Positions 12,172 to 24,800 of a stretch of DNA of 64,000 nt are shown one piece after another; positions within the stretch are counted from its first letter, which is position 1, and each line of letters begins with the position of its first letter. This DNA comes from Setophaga petechia (Eukaryota; Chordata; Aves; Passeriformes; Parulidae), in assembly GCA_024362935.1 (NCBI GenBank), contig JANCRA010000003.1, positions 9,476,001-9,540,000 of the forward strand, written 5' to 3'. Under the pieces are notes generated by a model. The model was not told where the DNA came from and did no database searches. It was given only the letters and a program-made list of their open reading frames with translations. The position numbers and the translations under genes were made by a program.

Positions 12172-13539
12172 GTAACGAAATAAATGGTATTTGTTCTTTA
12201 TAATAACTCTTTCAGTAGAATGTCAGGACCTGCATCTAAATGAATATATTCACATTTTCATGTTCCCATTTTTTATTTAAAGCTTTCCCTCCCAACTTTC
12301 TGAAACTACTTCATACAGACTTGGTAAGTTAAAATTAGGGTTCATGTAGTGGATAATGTCACATTTGAAAGCTAATCTGTAGAGACCTAGCTGCATGAAC
12401 CTGTAAAAGCTAGATCTGATTTTTTTTTTTTTTACATATTAAGTGTTTGTTTAGTTTAAATATGTCTGTATCTTTTTTGAACAGTCTGAGCAATTTGCAT
12501 GCTATGCAGCAGTCATCTTCTATACTTTATTAAATATCTGTCAATTATAAATATCAAGGTTTTACATTAATGTCAAGATAGTACATCAAAAATTCATGGA
12601 ATATGTGACTTTTTTCAAGGGTATTTAATACTTAATGCATTTGTGTCATTTTTCTTTCTAGATATATTGACAGGTTTTATTAAGTGTTTGTTAGGGAGAT
12701 TTCATTTTTACCAAGGGACTATAAAGAGAAGCTGCATACTAAATCAAATTCTTAATCAGAATATTGTTCCTTTTTGTGTGTCTTTGGATTCTTGTAATCT
12801 ATAGGGTTTTTAAGTTACATAGTAAAATAGGCCAAATCAGAAATCTAACATGATCAAATATGCTGATGTATCTTAACTTTAAAAGAGCTACTAGAATATT
12901 GTACCACAGGATGTTATAAATATGGTAATTACATATGCTGGGATTTTATTCTGCCCTGTGTCTTTTAAGACCATATATTTTGTCCTTTATTATAATTTAG
13001 TAGTGGTTTTATGTGAATTACATCTGGATGGTGTCCACATAGGGGCCATCCCAAAGTTTCACAGATTTACAAACCAGAAGGGTGACAGAGCATTTGGCAG
13101 CATTGAGGATCTTTGCCCATGGGTTGGGTGTTCAGGTTGACTATTACAGGGGGCTGCTTGTGGGAAATGAACAATCGATCTCCCTGCAATCCACTGATCT
13201 AATACACATTTCCTACAGAAAGGACAATGACAACATGTATAGATCTTGCATCCTATGGTTGTTTGCTCCAGGTTGGGGTTGAGGCTGTGGGCTGGTGCTC
13301 TTGGAACAGGGTGTGTGCTGGAACTCCACACAGGGGCTGTAGCCATCGCTTTTTGGCTGTTGAGCCCCCACAGTGTCTGTGATGCCTTCACTTCCAGTGC
13401 ATTATGGCCATAGTCATTCTTACTCTTGGAAAAACAGCATGTTCCTCCAAATCTTGCTGTTTCGGGGGCAGGAGCAAGGAGAAGAGAACAGAGAGGACAC
13501 TCAGGGGTGTTTGCGTTCCCGGGACCTTTGTCGTGGGAT
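12172..13539 (+). other. SETD3 intron segment, no recognised feature
   Basis: AT-rich intron, becoming more GC-balanced after about 13020. Minus-strand open frames reach 210 codons (13059-13691) because they run into the CpG island. No domain is recognisable. Confidence 0.55.
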
Positions 13540-13628
13540 GGACAGGTCCGACCCCGCTCGGCGGGGCGCTTGCCCTCGCTGCAGGTGCGCGGTGCAGCGC
13601 GGGCTCTGGGGGTGCCGGCGGCGCTCGG

Positions 13629-13905
13629 CCTGTGGGGTGCCCTGGCCTCGCGCAGCAGTGTGCGGCGGCCTGTGGGGTGCCCTGGCCCCACCGAGGGGAG
13701 CGGAGCGGTGCGCAGTGCCGCTCGGCTTGTGGGGTGCCCTGGCCCCTCGGAGCACAGCGGAGTGAGCAGTGCGCAGTGGCTCTCGGCCTGTGGTATGCCC
13801 TGGCCCCACCGAGGGGAGCGGAGCGGAGCAGTGCGCGGCGGCGCTCAGCCTGTGGGGTGCCCTGGCCCCTCGGAGCCGAGCGGAGCGGAGCAGTGCGCGG
13901 CGACG
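13629..13905 (+). repeat. Degenerate ~60-bp minisatellite in the CpG island
   Basis: The motif CCTGTGGGGTGCCCTGGCC recurs (with one or two changes) at 13629, 13669, 13726, 13787 and 13849. The spacings are 40, 57, 61 and 62 bases. Units alternate between a CCACCGAGGGGAGCGGAGC type and a CCTCGGAGC type, giving a higher-order period of about 120 bases. Confidence 0.8.
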
Positions 13906-13920
13906 CCGGCAGGGGGCAGT
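13906..13920 (+). promoter_or_regulatory. CTCF-like binding motif
   Basis: CCGGCAGGGGGCAGT matches the CTCF core consensus CCASYAGRKGGCRSY at 14 of 15 positions (G instead of A at position 3). It lies at the right edge of the minisatellite inside the CpG island. Occupancy cannot be judged from sequence. Confidence 0.45.
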
Positions 13921-14639
13921 GCCGGCCCGCGCGGCCCGCGGTGTGAGGGTCCGGCCCGGGGGTGGCGGGGCCGAGCGCCCGGGCGCGGCCATGGGCCGGG
14001 GCAGCGGCACCCGCGGGGCTCCGGGCACTACGAGCGGAGTGCCGGATGTAAACTTGAGGGGCACAATGAGACCCCGCTCCTCACACCGATCGCCACGGGC
14101 CGGAGGGAAACGCGGCCGTGCTCGAACGGGAAACTGAGGGGCTCATACTCGCAGTGTTGGTGCTGTCTTTCCCCGCTTAATTTATCAAGCTGCTGCAAAA
14201 TACATCACTAACACTAACAATAAGAGTTGAAATTAGATTGTCATGAATGAAAACTATAGGGAGGTTTTTGTTTGTAGTAATTAATTCCAGCTGAAGGCTG
14301 AGTTTCCGTGTTCGTTTCTGGACTCGGGTCTGGACTGTCCGGCAGCGAAGGTGCATCCTGATATGTCTTGGCTTTGTCTCAGTCCTGGGTTTGTGCTGAA
14401 TGTTTTTGTGAGAAGAAACAACTGTACAATGTGTTGCTACAATTAAATGCGAAGGGATTTGTTACACAATGACCGTGCCATCGAAAATCATATGGAAACG
14501 CAGAGTGCTTTAAAAAGAAAAAAAACTAAAAGTGAGGAAAGGGACAGGAGGCACTGGAATTGTTAACTTCGGTTGTGTTCCGGAGAAAGCCCATCGGAAG
14601 GGTTAACCGAGGGGCTGAGGGAGAGCAGCCACCTGGGAC

Positions 14640-15230
14640 CTCACACCCAATTGGCAGTCTTTTGTAATATATAATTTGCCTAAAATTGCGCGCTGAGCAC
14701 AAGCTTTTGTTTTCTAATTGATTTACGGTTTGAGCCACTTTTACCTCATCCCCTACTGTCCTGCACACAGTGCCAGCAAGTACATTACAGTGAGAAATGA
14801 TAAATTACCACGCACTTGTGATGCTAATGCATCAAGAGTAAAAAACTGCATACTACATGGAGCTTCATGCATTAAAAGCGTCGCAAAGATAGAGCTATGC
14901 AAAAAATCATTTGTATCTTCTGAAATAACCGTTTGATCATTTGCTTCAATTCGTCTCAGAGACCTAATTGAACCTGAAGATTAAAATTTATGCTACTGTG
15001 GCTTTCCATTTGTGAATTGGAACAAAGTTCTAAAGAAAATGTGTGAATGTGGGCTTAAAGCTACCTGTATTTTGGCGACTTTAAATAAGTTAATTAGTCA
15101 GAAAAATAACGGGTATCAGAGCTTCTTAAAGCTTTTAGAAATTAAATGTTTGCTTGTTAATGAGAACTGCATTACACATTCTCAAATGACACAGCTCCAC
15201 TTTTAGATAGGAGCGTGTGTAGATGGGTTA
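14640..15230 (+). promoter_or_regulatory. Candidate conserved non-coding element, POU/homeodomain-like motifs
   Basis: Repeat-free, AT-rich block between the CpG island and exon a, dense in TAAT/ATTA cores. It includes the 16-bp palindrome TGATGCTAATGCATCA (14819-14834) and CATGCATTAAAAG nearby, which resemble POU octamer or homeodomain dimer sites. The sequence texture is that of vertebrate conserved non-coding elements, but conservation cannot be tested here. Confidence 0.3.
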
Positions 15231-15379
15231 ATCTAGATACTGCCTAATCAGTGTTTGTCACCAAAACTATTTAAATATTTTAATCCGCTTTTGTTTCAGA
15301 GGTGTAGTGCAACTTTTACTGAATAATACTGTTACAGGTATCAAGGAAGAATTTAAAATCTTGTATAATATTTCTTGCA

Positions 15380-15770
15380 TTTGTGAAATACCTCACTGAT
15401 ATCACAGAGGAGAGGAAAATGTGGAAGTTGGTGAAAGCTAATGTACACTTATTGTCTGATTTCTTTCTCCCACTGTGCATCGAGAGCTGGATTGTGTTTT
15501 ACCTTCACATACTCAGTCCACCTTAAATTTTTTTTATTTTTGTACAATGTCTGTGGGTTCCAGCCTTGAAATATGAAGAAACAGATTTATGGCGGCTGCT
15601 GGGCACAACAAATTAAGTTGACAGTGATGTATGAGAGCATAATAGCATGATGATCCCTCTGTAGCGCGGCTGGACGCCTCCTGCTTCATTTGGCTCTTGT
15701 TAGGATCTGTTAGGCAGCTAAATAATGAAATTCTGCTGACTGATTTCTGATTTCTCTCTTCTTCCTCTTT
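15380..15770 (+). promoter_or_regulatory. Candidate conserved non-coding element just upstream of SETD3 exon a
   Basis: Repeat-free mixed-composition sequence, with TTGACAGTGATG (a TALE/MEIS-type TGACAG core) near 15617 and an unusual CpG-containing stretch (GTAGCGCGGCTGGACGCC) near 15661 in an AT-rich context. The polypyrimidine tract of the exon a acceptor follows. Confidence 0.25.
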
Positions 15771-15800
15771 TCACCTTTTTATGCAACTTACATTTTGCAG

Positions 15801-15859
15801 ACCCATCCTAATGCCAGCAAACTGCCCTTAAAGGATTCTTTCACTTATGACGACTACAG
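15801..15859 (+). CDS. SETD3: SETD3 coding exon a (SET domain, THPNASKLPLKDSFTYDDYR)
   Basis: A 59-nt exon starting in phase 0, after the acceptor ttttgcag and before the donor gttggt. It encodes the peptide in the call, equivalent to about human residues 226-245, with the final Arg codon split 2+1 across the next intron. This is the 5'-most SETD3 exon I could find. The donor is somewhat weak (GTTGGT). Confidence 0.93.
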
Positions 15860-18800
15860 GTTGGTCTGTCTTTTAATTTTTTTTTTCTTTGTTTCTTTTC
15901 TGTTTTTACAATGGTAAACTATGGGGCCCCGGAAGTCTTAATTGGTGGGAAAGCCCTATTGTTACTAAAATGTTAATTGTAGGATTTGATACTAATACAC
16001 TTTATTAGTGAAGAAGAAAGTGAAATAAATATGCAGATTTTAATTGTTACAAAGGAATAGTCATTCATTATAAGCAGTTAGTTTAGCTCACTGGCACACA
16101 TAGTCAGATTACTAAGGTTAATTCCTTGTTTCTTAAGAAAATAATTCAGTTGATGTGGCAGGAGTTTTAGGGTTTGGGGAAATTTTTTAATTTTTTTTTC
16201 ATAAAAGGCTCTACCAGCACACATTAGCAAAAGTTAATATCTCGAGCTGCTGCTGTTGAACAGGAGAACTGGAGAATGGAAGTTGTACACATGAAACATG
16301 AGTGTCACTTGGAGGTGCTATAAGGGGTGACAGAACTAAGATTAAAAGAATAATAATTAAGATAATGAGAGCTTTAATTCTGTTAAATGATTAAAATAGC
16401 ATGAATAAAAGGCATTCATAAGGGATTTTCTAGCCTAGTTGTATTTGTGGGTAAGGCTATGAAAGTGGGATTTCTGAAGCATGCCTCCTTCACTTAAAGG
16501 GAGGGACGCACCAACTTACAAGTGAGGCGGTCTAAAATTTTACAGACAAATTGCAACAATTAACAAGAAGCATGTTGTTACTGTGTTTCAAGTAGTCTTT
16601 GTATATCAGAATTATCTACAATTTAACTTTCTTTTTAGACATTAGGTTGATTTCAGTTTGCCCCTGTCTTTCTTATCAATCTCGTTCTTCTGAAGAAATC
16701 CTTCACAAGTCTTATTCTGTATATTAAGTACATGTTCGTAGTGGAGTCTGTGTGAATTAAAATTATTTCGACCTTCTCCTGGTGATATATTTTTTTCCCC
16801 TCAAAAAACCCCACAACACATATATGTAGTAAGGCCAGAACATGGTGAGACTAAAATTCTTTTTTCCACTAGTGTTTAATATTAATTTTTGTCAGGTATA
16901 AAATAAAAAATGAAATCTAGAAAATACTGAAATTCTAAGCTTTTCTAAAGATTTTTATGTTTGAAAAGGTAGCTTGCATTTTGTTTACTTAACCTGACTT
17001 AGAAGGGTTTTGAATGATGTCCATGTGCTAAAGAATTACGTAATACTCTCTTCATGGTTTTTACCTGGATATCTGTTTGGAATGTTGTGGCTTTTTTTCC
17101 TCTCAATACTATTGAGCAGAAAATTTAGCAATACTGACCTAAACCAAAATCTTGCAAATTGAAGAGAAACACTTGCCAAAAGATCATGCATGTGTCAGGT
17201 GATTGCACTGGTTTCCAGTTCATGCTGTACATAAGCTTTTTAGAGAGTGAGGGGGCAAATATACCCTGGCTCTTACAAGAGTTTGCAGCTGTGTGGGAGC
17301 TCCTGCTGCCCAGCAGGAGAAGCTGCAGGAGCAGGTGACCCTGGGTTTGGGATGTGTAGTGTGAGATACGTGCGTGGTGAAGGGCTGGGAAGCAGAAGCT
17401 GACGAAGGGAGTGGATCCTGGCTGAGGAATGCAGCCAATGGAAGGTGTGAAGAGTCTCTTGCAAAGAGAAGAGAGGTCACAATCCTGGTTTGGCATTTGT
17501 TCTGTGTGCATGTCTTGGAAACCTGGGAGCTACTGCTTTTCCTGCAAGTGATATTGCCTTCTACTGTTGCTATAGTCAGTGTGATCTTGAAGGAAACTAA
17601 GTTTGGAAACTCCCAGTCTAAATGATTGCTTCAGGTGGGACTATGGCCAATTGTGTTTTAATGCTTTGAACACTGACCATCTCATATTTTTACCTTTTGC
17701 AGATGGGCAGTTTCCTCTGTTATGACACGGCAGAACCAGATTCCAACAGAAGATGGTTCCAGAGTTACACTGGCTCTAATACCTTTATGGGACATGTGTA
17801 ATCATACTAATGGACTGGTAAGGATTTCTTCAGTGTTACTGAAAGACTTTAGGAATTAGGTATTAAGTCTTTCAACTGCTATACAACAGTTTAGTAACAC
17901 TTTCTGTTATGCTTCTTAACACAGGTATGTTATCTTCCCAAGAAACCCTATCTGAAAGAAAGGTTTATCAGTTTCTCAAATATCTTATGATAGCTTTTCA
18001 GGCAGAGCTTTCTTCGTCTAGAGAAAACCTTACAAGAGATTTGATACTTGTGTAAAGTTATGTCTTATGTACATATAATGTACTTTTAAAAGTTTTCATT
18101 TACATTAAATGTTTTGTCCAGACAAGTCTGAATAGTCTCCTGACATGGAACTTTGTTTCTGCTGGGCTGAAGAAGATGCACAGTACTGGACAGAATTGTT
18201 CTGAGAACAGAAAGCAGGCACTGATGGATGTTGCCTCTTGTAGCTACCACTAGGGAAAGTGGTTAGAGATTTGCAACTAAGAAATACTGCCTGCTCTCCT
18301 AACCGTGCCCAAAGAGCCTTGTTACAGAGACAGCAACAACAAGAACAAAGCCTAGTTCAACAAAAACAGTACATCTGTTACTACATCAAAGAAACAAAAT
18401 GCAAAAATACTACTTTAGGGCATATTAAACATTTAAAAGGTGACATATGTATATAGAAAGTCAGACCTGCTGACATTTTGGCTTACGTGCGCTAGTTCAG
18501 GGGATGATTCCTGATTTCATTAACAGACTAGTTAATGCTGAGGTGAGGAAATGGAAACCCAGAGAGGCTGGTTTATCAATGTTATTTAGTCATGCTCAGG
18601 CACACTTCAAAAGTCATACCCTCTACTTGTGTTTCCAGTAGATATTATTTGTTGTAAGCACTGGATATAACTATCCTATTCAAGTGATCTGTCTCTTTTG
18701 TGGGAGGGTTGACCTAAATGTTAGGACAGCAGTATGTGTTAATGCTGTTGGTATAAAAAAGTCTGTTTTAAATGAACAAACTGTAAAGCAAGTTGTTTTT

Positions 18801-21800
18801 CACTTGACATTTAGCTAATTTAGTGTTACTATGACTGTATCAATTACAGCATGGTAGGCTAGGCTACGAAGGTACAAGTGTTTGGAGTTTATTATTTATT
18901 TATTTTTCATTATTGCAAGGTGATTACATGTTGTTCTTTAACAGTGATTCTTGCCTTTGCCTATTTGTTATGCAACCTCACAGCTTTGATTTAGCAATAA
19001 AGTTCATATGAGAGTCTTCAGTACAAAGAAAATTGTTTAAAATTCAGAAATGTGTATTTTTGTAGTGTAAGTCGTAGCTGCAAGCATCAGTACTTCCTGT
19101 ACCCTTTTCCTGCTGGGCATCTCTTTCAGATGCTTTTGCAGAGACTTGTCTGTATTCATTAGACAATTCTTAATGAATGCCTTCAAAGTTGGGATTAGAG
19201 TAAAGAGGAAGGGAATCAAGGTTCTGTAAGGGAAAATTTGAGTAGCATATATTAAAAGAGCAGCTATTTATGTTGTTTTACTCATTCAAACTTCTATTTA
19301 AATTGATAAAGTAATTTTTATTTTTATTATGCTCTTTAACAGTGGGTTTGATATGGAGCCAACCTTTGGAGCCAAACCTCCTAATGCAGTAGTATATCAG
19401 GATTTGAAACATTTTTTTATGCTGAAATATATCCTAAAGGGCAAAGGGGGTTGTGCTGAACTTAAATATTCTGTATATATGTAAATATTTCAGTCATTTA
19501 TTTCATATTTCTAGAGAAAATAATTTAAATGGATATAAATTTAGGAAGGATAGAAAACTGTAGTATTGGCAATGGGCTAAGAAAAGCTTCTGAAGCTATT
19601 TCTGTTGTGTGCTAGTTGTCTTTTACTATTAGAAATAGGGGCTGACTGCTAAGATAACTGTAAGCTGCCTATATTGTAGCTTATCTTATGGTAGAGTGAG
19701 GTGATGGTGGGCTCTGCTCTCCTCACAGCACAATCCCTTTAAAATACATGAAGGGAACTGTTATCCATTGCAGGAGAGTAAGAAACAAAAGATGACGTTG
19801 AATGCACCCCTGTGTAGTTTATTCCAGATGCAGTGCTGAAATACCTCCCAAGTCAATCAGCTACCATATATATATCCCTGTTCTTGCTTTATTCCACAGG
19901 GCCCCTTTCCATGAGCTAGATAATAAAATGCTCTTTGGATTTGAACTGGAGCTAGGTCCATCCAGCTTTTTCTTGCTTCTGACACTATTAATTAGATCAA
20001 CCTGCCTCTAAGAACTATTTCAAAATGGTTGTCTTCATGCATTTCTCATTGTTATTCTTTAGTGGGATTGTATTTTGACAGTCAGAGGTTGATTACCAGT
20101 TCTGACAGAGCTTTGAATAAGCTACATTCTGCCTGTTGGGCTGGGTCCATCCTTAATCACTGACCAGGCAGACTATTGCATGCTTTATACACAACTTGAA
20201 ATTCATGTATCAGTCTGCTTCAGAAATAAAACTGAAGGGATGCAATTTGTCAGCTATCATGTGGGAAGAGAAGTAAACACCCTGTTAATTCTCTTACGTG
20301 ACTGCTATTAAAAGAAAGAGGAAATAGAAGTCTAGCACTCCATTATGCTTTATTGAAAAGTCTTTCAGAAGTGCTGCTGGGTTTTGTGTGCTGTTTGGGG
20401 TTTTTTTTAAAAGAAAAACTAAAAATTTAAAAGAAAGATCAGTACTCCAGTGAGGCATGTTTAAACTGACAGAATCCTCCTCATAAAATAATGGAATTTC
20501 CCTAGTCTGTGAAAGCCTTCTGTTCCACTGGCATTTCAAAGGATTGGAGTGGACTTTTCACATTCAGAACTATTTCACTGAGTTTACACACTAAGAAAAT
20601 TCCAGGACAGGTCAAGAATTTCTTTTTTTTGGATGAAAAGTACAGTTTTTCAGAAGATGACTGATTTGTAGAAGGTAGATTTGTTATCCTCTTGCATTTG
20701 TAACCTGCGATTCAGGGTAGGATAACTTTCTAACTGAAAATCTTAATGAAAGCTGTGCATCCAAATTAGAGAATGCTCAGGAATTTTTGTATTCAAGTAC
20801 TGCAGCCTGTGTTTCTCAGTGGGCTGTATTGCATGATTCTTGTGCTCTTTACTGATCTCCACAAACCCGTTAAACAGACCTGCAGTGAGGCATCTGCACA
20901 GGGAGCTTTCTGCAAGCGTCTGCAGGGCTGGGCTGCCCGTGCTTGGGGCTGACATTTTGGATTTGCTCCATTTGAAAGCACTGTTTCGGCTGACAAATGC
21001 ACATTTAATGATGCAAGCAGTGCAAAACTATTAATGTATAAGCCATCAACCAAGCTTTTGAAATAATCTGAGTAGTTCTGTCTTTGGACAAGCTGCATCC
21101 AAGATGGGAATCGGGGTATACTGCAGCTCACGTCAGTCAGCTTACAAAAAAGTATGTTTTCATTTTTGAAGGCTGAGAGAGAATTGCCGGCTTCTTCTAG
21201 GTTTTTCCCCAGGCTCAGAGCATATTTTTCCATAAGTTACCTCTGTCAGTATTGAACTCAGACTACCTACCATAAAAGTTGCTTTCTGATTTTTCGGCAG
21301 CTTATGTTCCATCCTACGGCTGCATCTCTGGTCATACCATTCAAGAACATGCTGTTCGTCACTTAATAAAAAATATTACATTTTTAGGATAGCTTTACTT
21401 GTTAGTGTGACCCCTTTACAGTTTAGTAATTATTTTTGGGGAAGTGCAGGTTTGTCAAGAGAGTTTATCCTCTTCCATTGCCAGCTACCATCTCAAAAAT
21501 CCTTTTAGCATTTTAAGAGTATTACTTAACTTTTAGATAAAGGGATTATTTTCAAGTAAATTATAATTCTCTGAAGATTGTATCCCCTAAAGATCCACAG
21601 TTATCTAATCCTTTTTCATTGAGAGATCAAAAATGTGTTGGCAGTTGAAGGATAAAGCACAGCATATAGAGCTGTCAGTGCCTTGCTCCCTTGGGCCTCA
21701 TGGGAGTGACTGAAAGCTCCAGAACTTTATAACAAGCTGCCAGCTTTAGCATGGTACTTTGTCTGTGCTCTATGGAGGGTACCTTCCTCAGAGCCTTCTG

Positions 21801-24800
21801 TTCACTTCAGGTAGGTTATTTCCTCCATTAGATTTCTCTAATGCAGAGACTTTTTTTAAAAAAAGAGATTGCTCAGGAATCGCAAAGCAATCACTATCAG
21901 CTGTATTCTATTGTGCTGAGAAAGAAATGTGTGCAATTCCTATTGTTAATATTTATTTTCAATAGGGAAATTTGTCAGTGGTGGGAGAGAGAAATATAAA
22001 ATGCTAAAGGTGCTTTTGTTACTCTTTTCCTGGATAGATCACTACAGGCTACAATTTGGAAGATGACCGGTGTGAATGTGTAGCACTTCAAGATTTCAAG
22101 GCTGGAGAACAGGTAGTGTGAAGAGTTGTCTACATTATTGTTGTTCCATTAAGTTCTATGAACACTTGGTGACTCCCTAGAAAATTTTAATAATGTAGTA
22201 GTGTGGACTAAACCCTGCTACATTTGGAATCTATTATGCTGAGCTAATTTTGAGTGAAAATGCTACCAAACTAAATACATGTACATTTTTCAGAATATTT
22301 TCTATCACTTGGTAGACCCTGACTGTAGAAGAGTTTTATTCCTCATATTTTATAGAACTAGTTGAAATATTTAATCATTGGTGAGTGAACATACACAGCC
22401 ACCAAGTTAGGAATTCTGGAAGAGCTTAGTAAAAGGCCCTATCCAAAAGACCAAAGATAGATAATTTTTTTATTTGTCTGTAGTAATGGATTGTAGAGTC
22501 TTTTTTAACAATGGTGTTTGTTGGCTTATGTTTCTTGTTAGTCTTTGTTCATTTAAAAGAGGTGAAATGCAGTACAGTTGCCAGTCATTTTAACCCATGC
22601 TGTTGTCATTGCAATGCTTAGTGGAAATGAGAAAGGACCTAAAAACATACTGTGTCCCTTTCACACAGGCATGCATGCATTTACCTCTTCATCCTAAGAC
22701 AGCAGGAGGGTCTTGCAAAGATGCATGGAACAGTTCAGAATCCACTATTTTGATCAGAACTGCTCAAAACCAAAGCTGAGCATCCAAACTAGTGATGCCC
22801 TGAAGACAGTGGTTCTAGGAGTGTAGGAAGCCCCTGTGCTGTGTCAGCAGCCAGCCTAAACCCTCAAGTGGAGCAGCACTCCTTTTCTGACTGCTGCCTG
22901 TGCAGTCAGCATGACCAGACAAAGCCTTTGTCTATGAAACATCCTGAAATGTTTCGTAACTCAGCCTCTGAGTTTTTACTTTTACTCTGTTATTTTCCCA
23001 GTCTTATAATTTATAATATTGTGATTTTAATTTTTCTTTTGTATTGTTACCTTTTTTAACAAAGAAGTGTCTGGCATTTTTTCTTTATTTAATACATCTT
23101 TCTGAAATTGTATTTATCCTCATTGCTATGCTGAGGTTTACAGTGATTGTATATTTTTGCCCTCAGAATTTGTTATGGTAGTCAAATATTTTCTGTTTTT
23201 TCCAATTGTGGTGTGATGAGTTAAAAGGGGTCCACAGTTTTTCCAGAAGTGATCCAATTTATAATTTTCCACAGCTGGCAATGGATGTGTCATATAGCTG
23301 TTCTGGCTGTTCTCTCCATTTCAATTATAGAGAGTTCCTATATTTCAATTTTATTTTAGTAGTTTCACTTTGTCTGCTATTTATCAGAATTTCTGTGCAA
23401 ACTTTAACTGTTAGTGACATCTTTAAAGCACTGTAATTATATAATGCTTCAGTCCTTTAATATACCATGCAGATGTCATTTCTTACAGTTTTAGCAGGAA
23501 GAGTGTATGATCCATGCTTTTACTACTAAAAAATATTAGGCAGCAGAGGTCCACAGAGTCTGTCAAACACTGGCCTGAAATAAAGCAATTCTCACTTTGT
23601 TTAATTGGATTTTTTGTAAAACAGTCTTGGGGTGTAAGAGCATACTGTGTAATCTATACATGATATGTGACTTTTAGTTTAATATGAGATGTATCACAAT
23701 AGTTTTAAAACTTGAGAGGGTGAGCAACTCTCTCCTTACCCACTGCCTCAATTCACCTGGTCAGGTCACATGTTCATCATGTGAGTGTGTTACAGTATAA
23801 TGTTCAATATAATTCAATATCATACTTAAGCATTTGGTGCTTAGGATAAACAGCTCTTACACAAAATTGAAAACAGAGAAAGTAAATGGCATCATTGCTG
23901 TTACTGAGCCCTTTAGAGAGCACTGTGTCTTTCTCTGTGAGCTAGAGAGGAATGGAAGCTTGCAGGCATCCAGAGCACTGCTGTATCCTGAGGTTCTGAA
24001 GGGAATTCTGTAACTGCTGGGAATTCTTTTTTTGACTGACAATTTTGTTATCAGACACAAATGGGGAAAATATCCTCTTGATGTGGGAGAATACAATTGC
24101 AACTCTGACCTCTAGTCCCATGAATTTCATACTGCCTAGCCCTGAGTTAAATACATTCTGCAGGTTATATTTGGGAACTTCTTTTTAAATGTGAATTAAA
24201 GTAACTATATGCTTTATAAAAAAGAGTTCAGAGTAAAACAAAAATAAATACTCTGAACACAGCTCAGATCTCTCTGTATGATGTACTGTGGTATATCCAT
24301 ATCTTAAGGTAACATTTAAATGAAAGCAAAGTTGATCTATCAGCAGTGTAGTTTTGAGTGGACATTTGGTTGGGGAAAATGATTCCAGAAACACCATATC
24401 TTTTAATGGGCCCTCCTTGTCTCTGATTTTTTTAGCCTTTAGCAAGCCTTTGAAAGCTTATTTCTGTATGCTGGTACTTTATGTCAGTGTGAGAAACCAG
24501 AACATTTTTTTTTTAAGTACAGAATAAAAATTTCTTCTTGCCTTTCAAAGTCTCTGTTATACATGTGTATGTTTACACCTACCTCTAAAGTGTAATTGCC
24601 ATATTGTATACAGCATTTGAGTCAATACCAGAAAACAAAGTATATTTCTTCATATAACCAAATATACATTGTACTCAGAATAGTAACTCTTCTAGAAAAT
24701 AACTTTCAAATTATGTCAATTTTGTGAGCTGATCTTAAGCTTTTTTCCTGTCCCTTCACTTCTCTTTTCATCCTTCTAGATTTACATTTTTTATGGCACT

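Larger units (their letters stand above)
13540..14115. promoter_or_regulatory. Intronic CpG island
   Basis: About 575 bp of very GC-rich, CpG-dense sequence (for example GCCCGCGCGGCCCGCGG near 13925) in an otherwise AT-rich intron, 1.7 kb upstream of SETD3 exon a. It contains a degenerate minisatellite, a CTCF-like site and GC boxes. Several frames stay open on both strands (up to 261 codons), which is expected from the lack of AT-rich stops and is not evidence of a gene. It could be an alternative or orphan promoter, an insulator, or an old GC-rich insertion. Confidence 0.5.

Noticed and set aside
13426..14211. 261-codon + frame and overlapping frames of 180, 187 and 210 codons
   Set aside because: They fill the CpG island and minisatellite on both strands. 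Several frames are open at once and the translation is repeat-like (WGALAP/GCPGP patterns), so this is a compositional effect.
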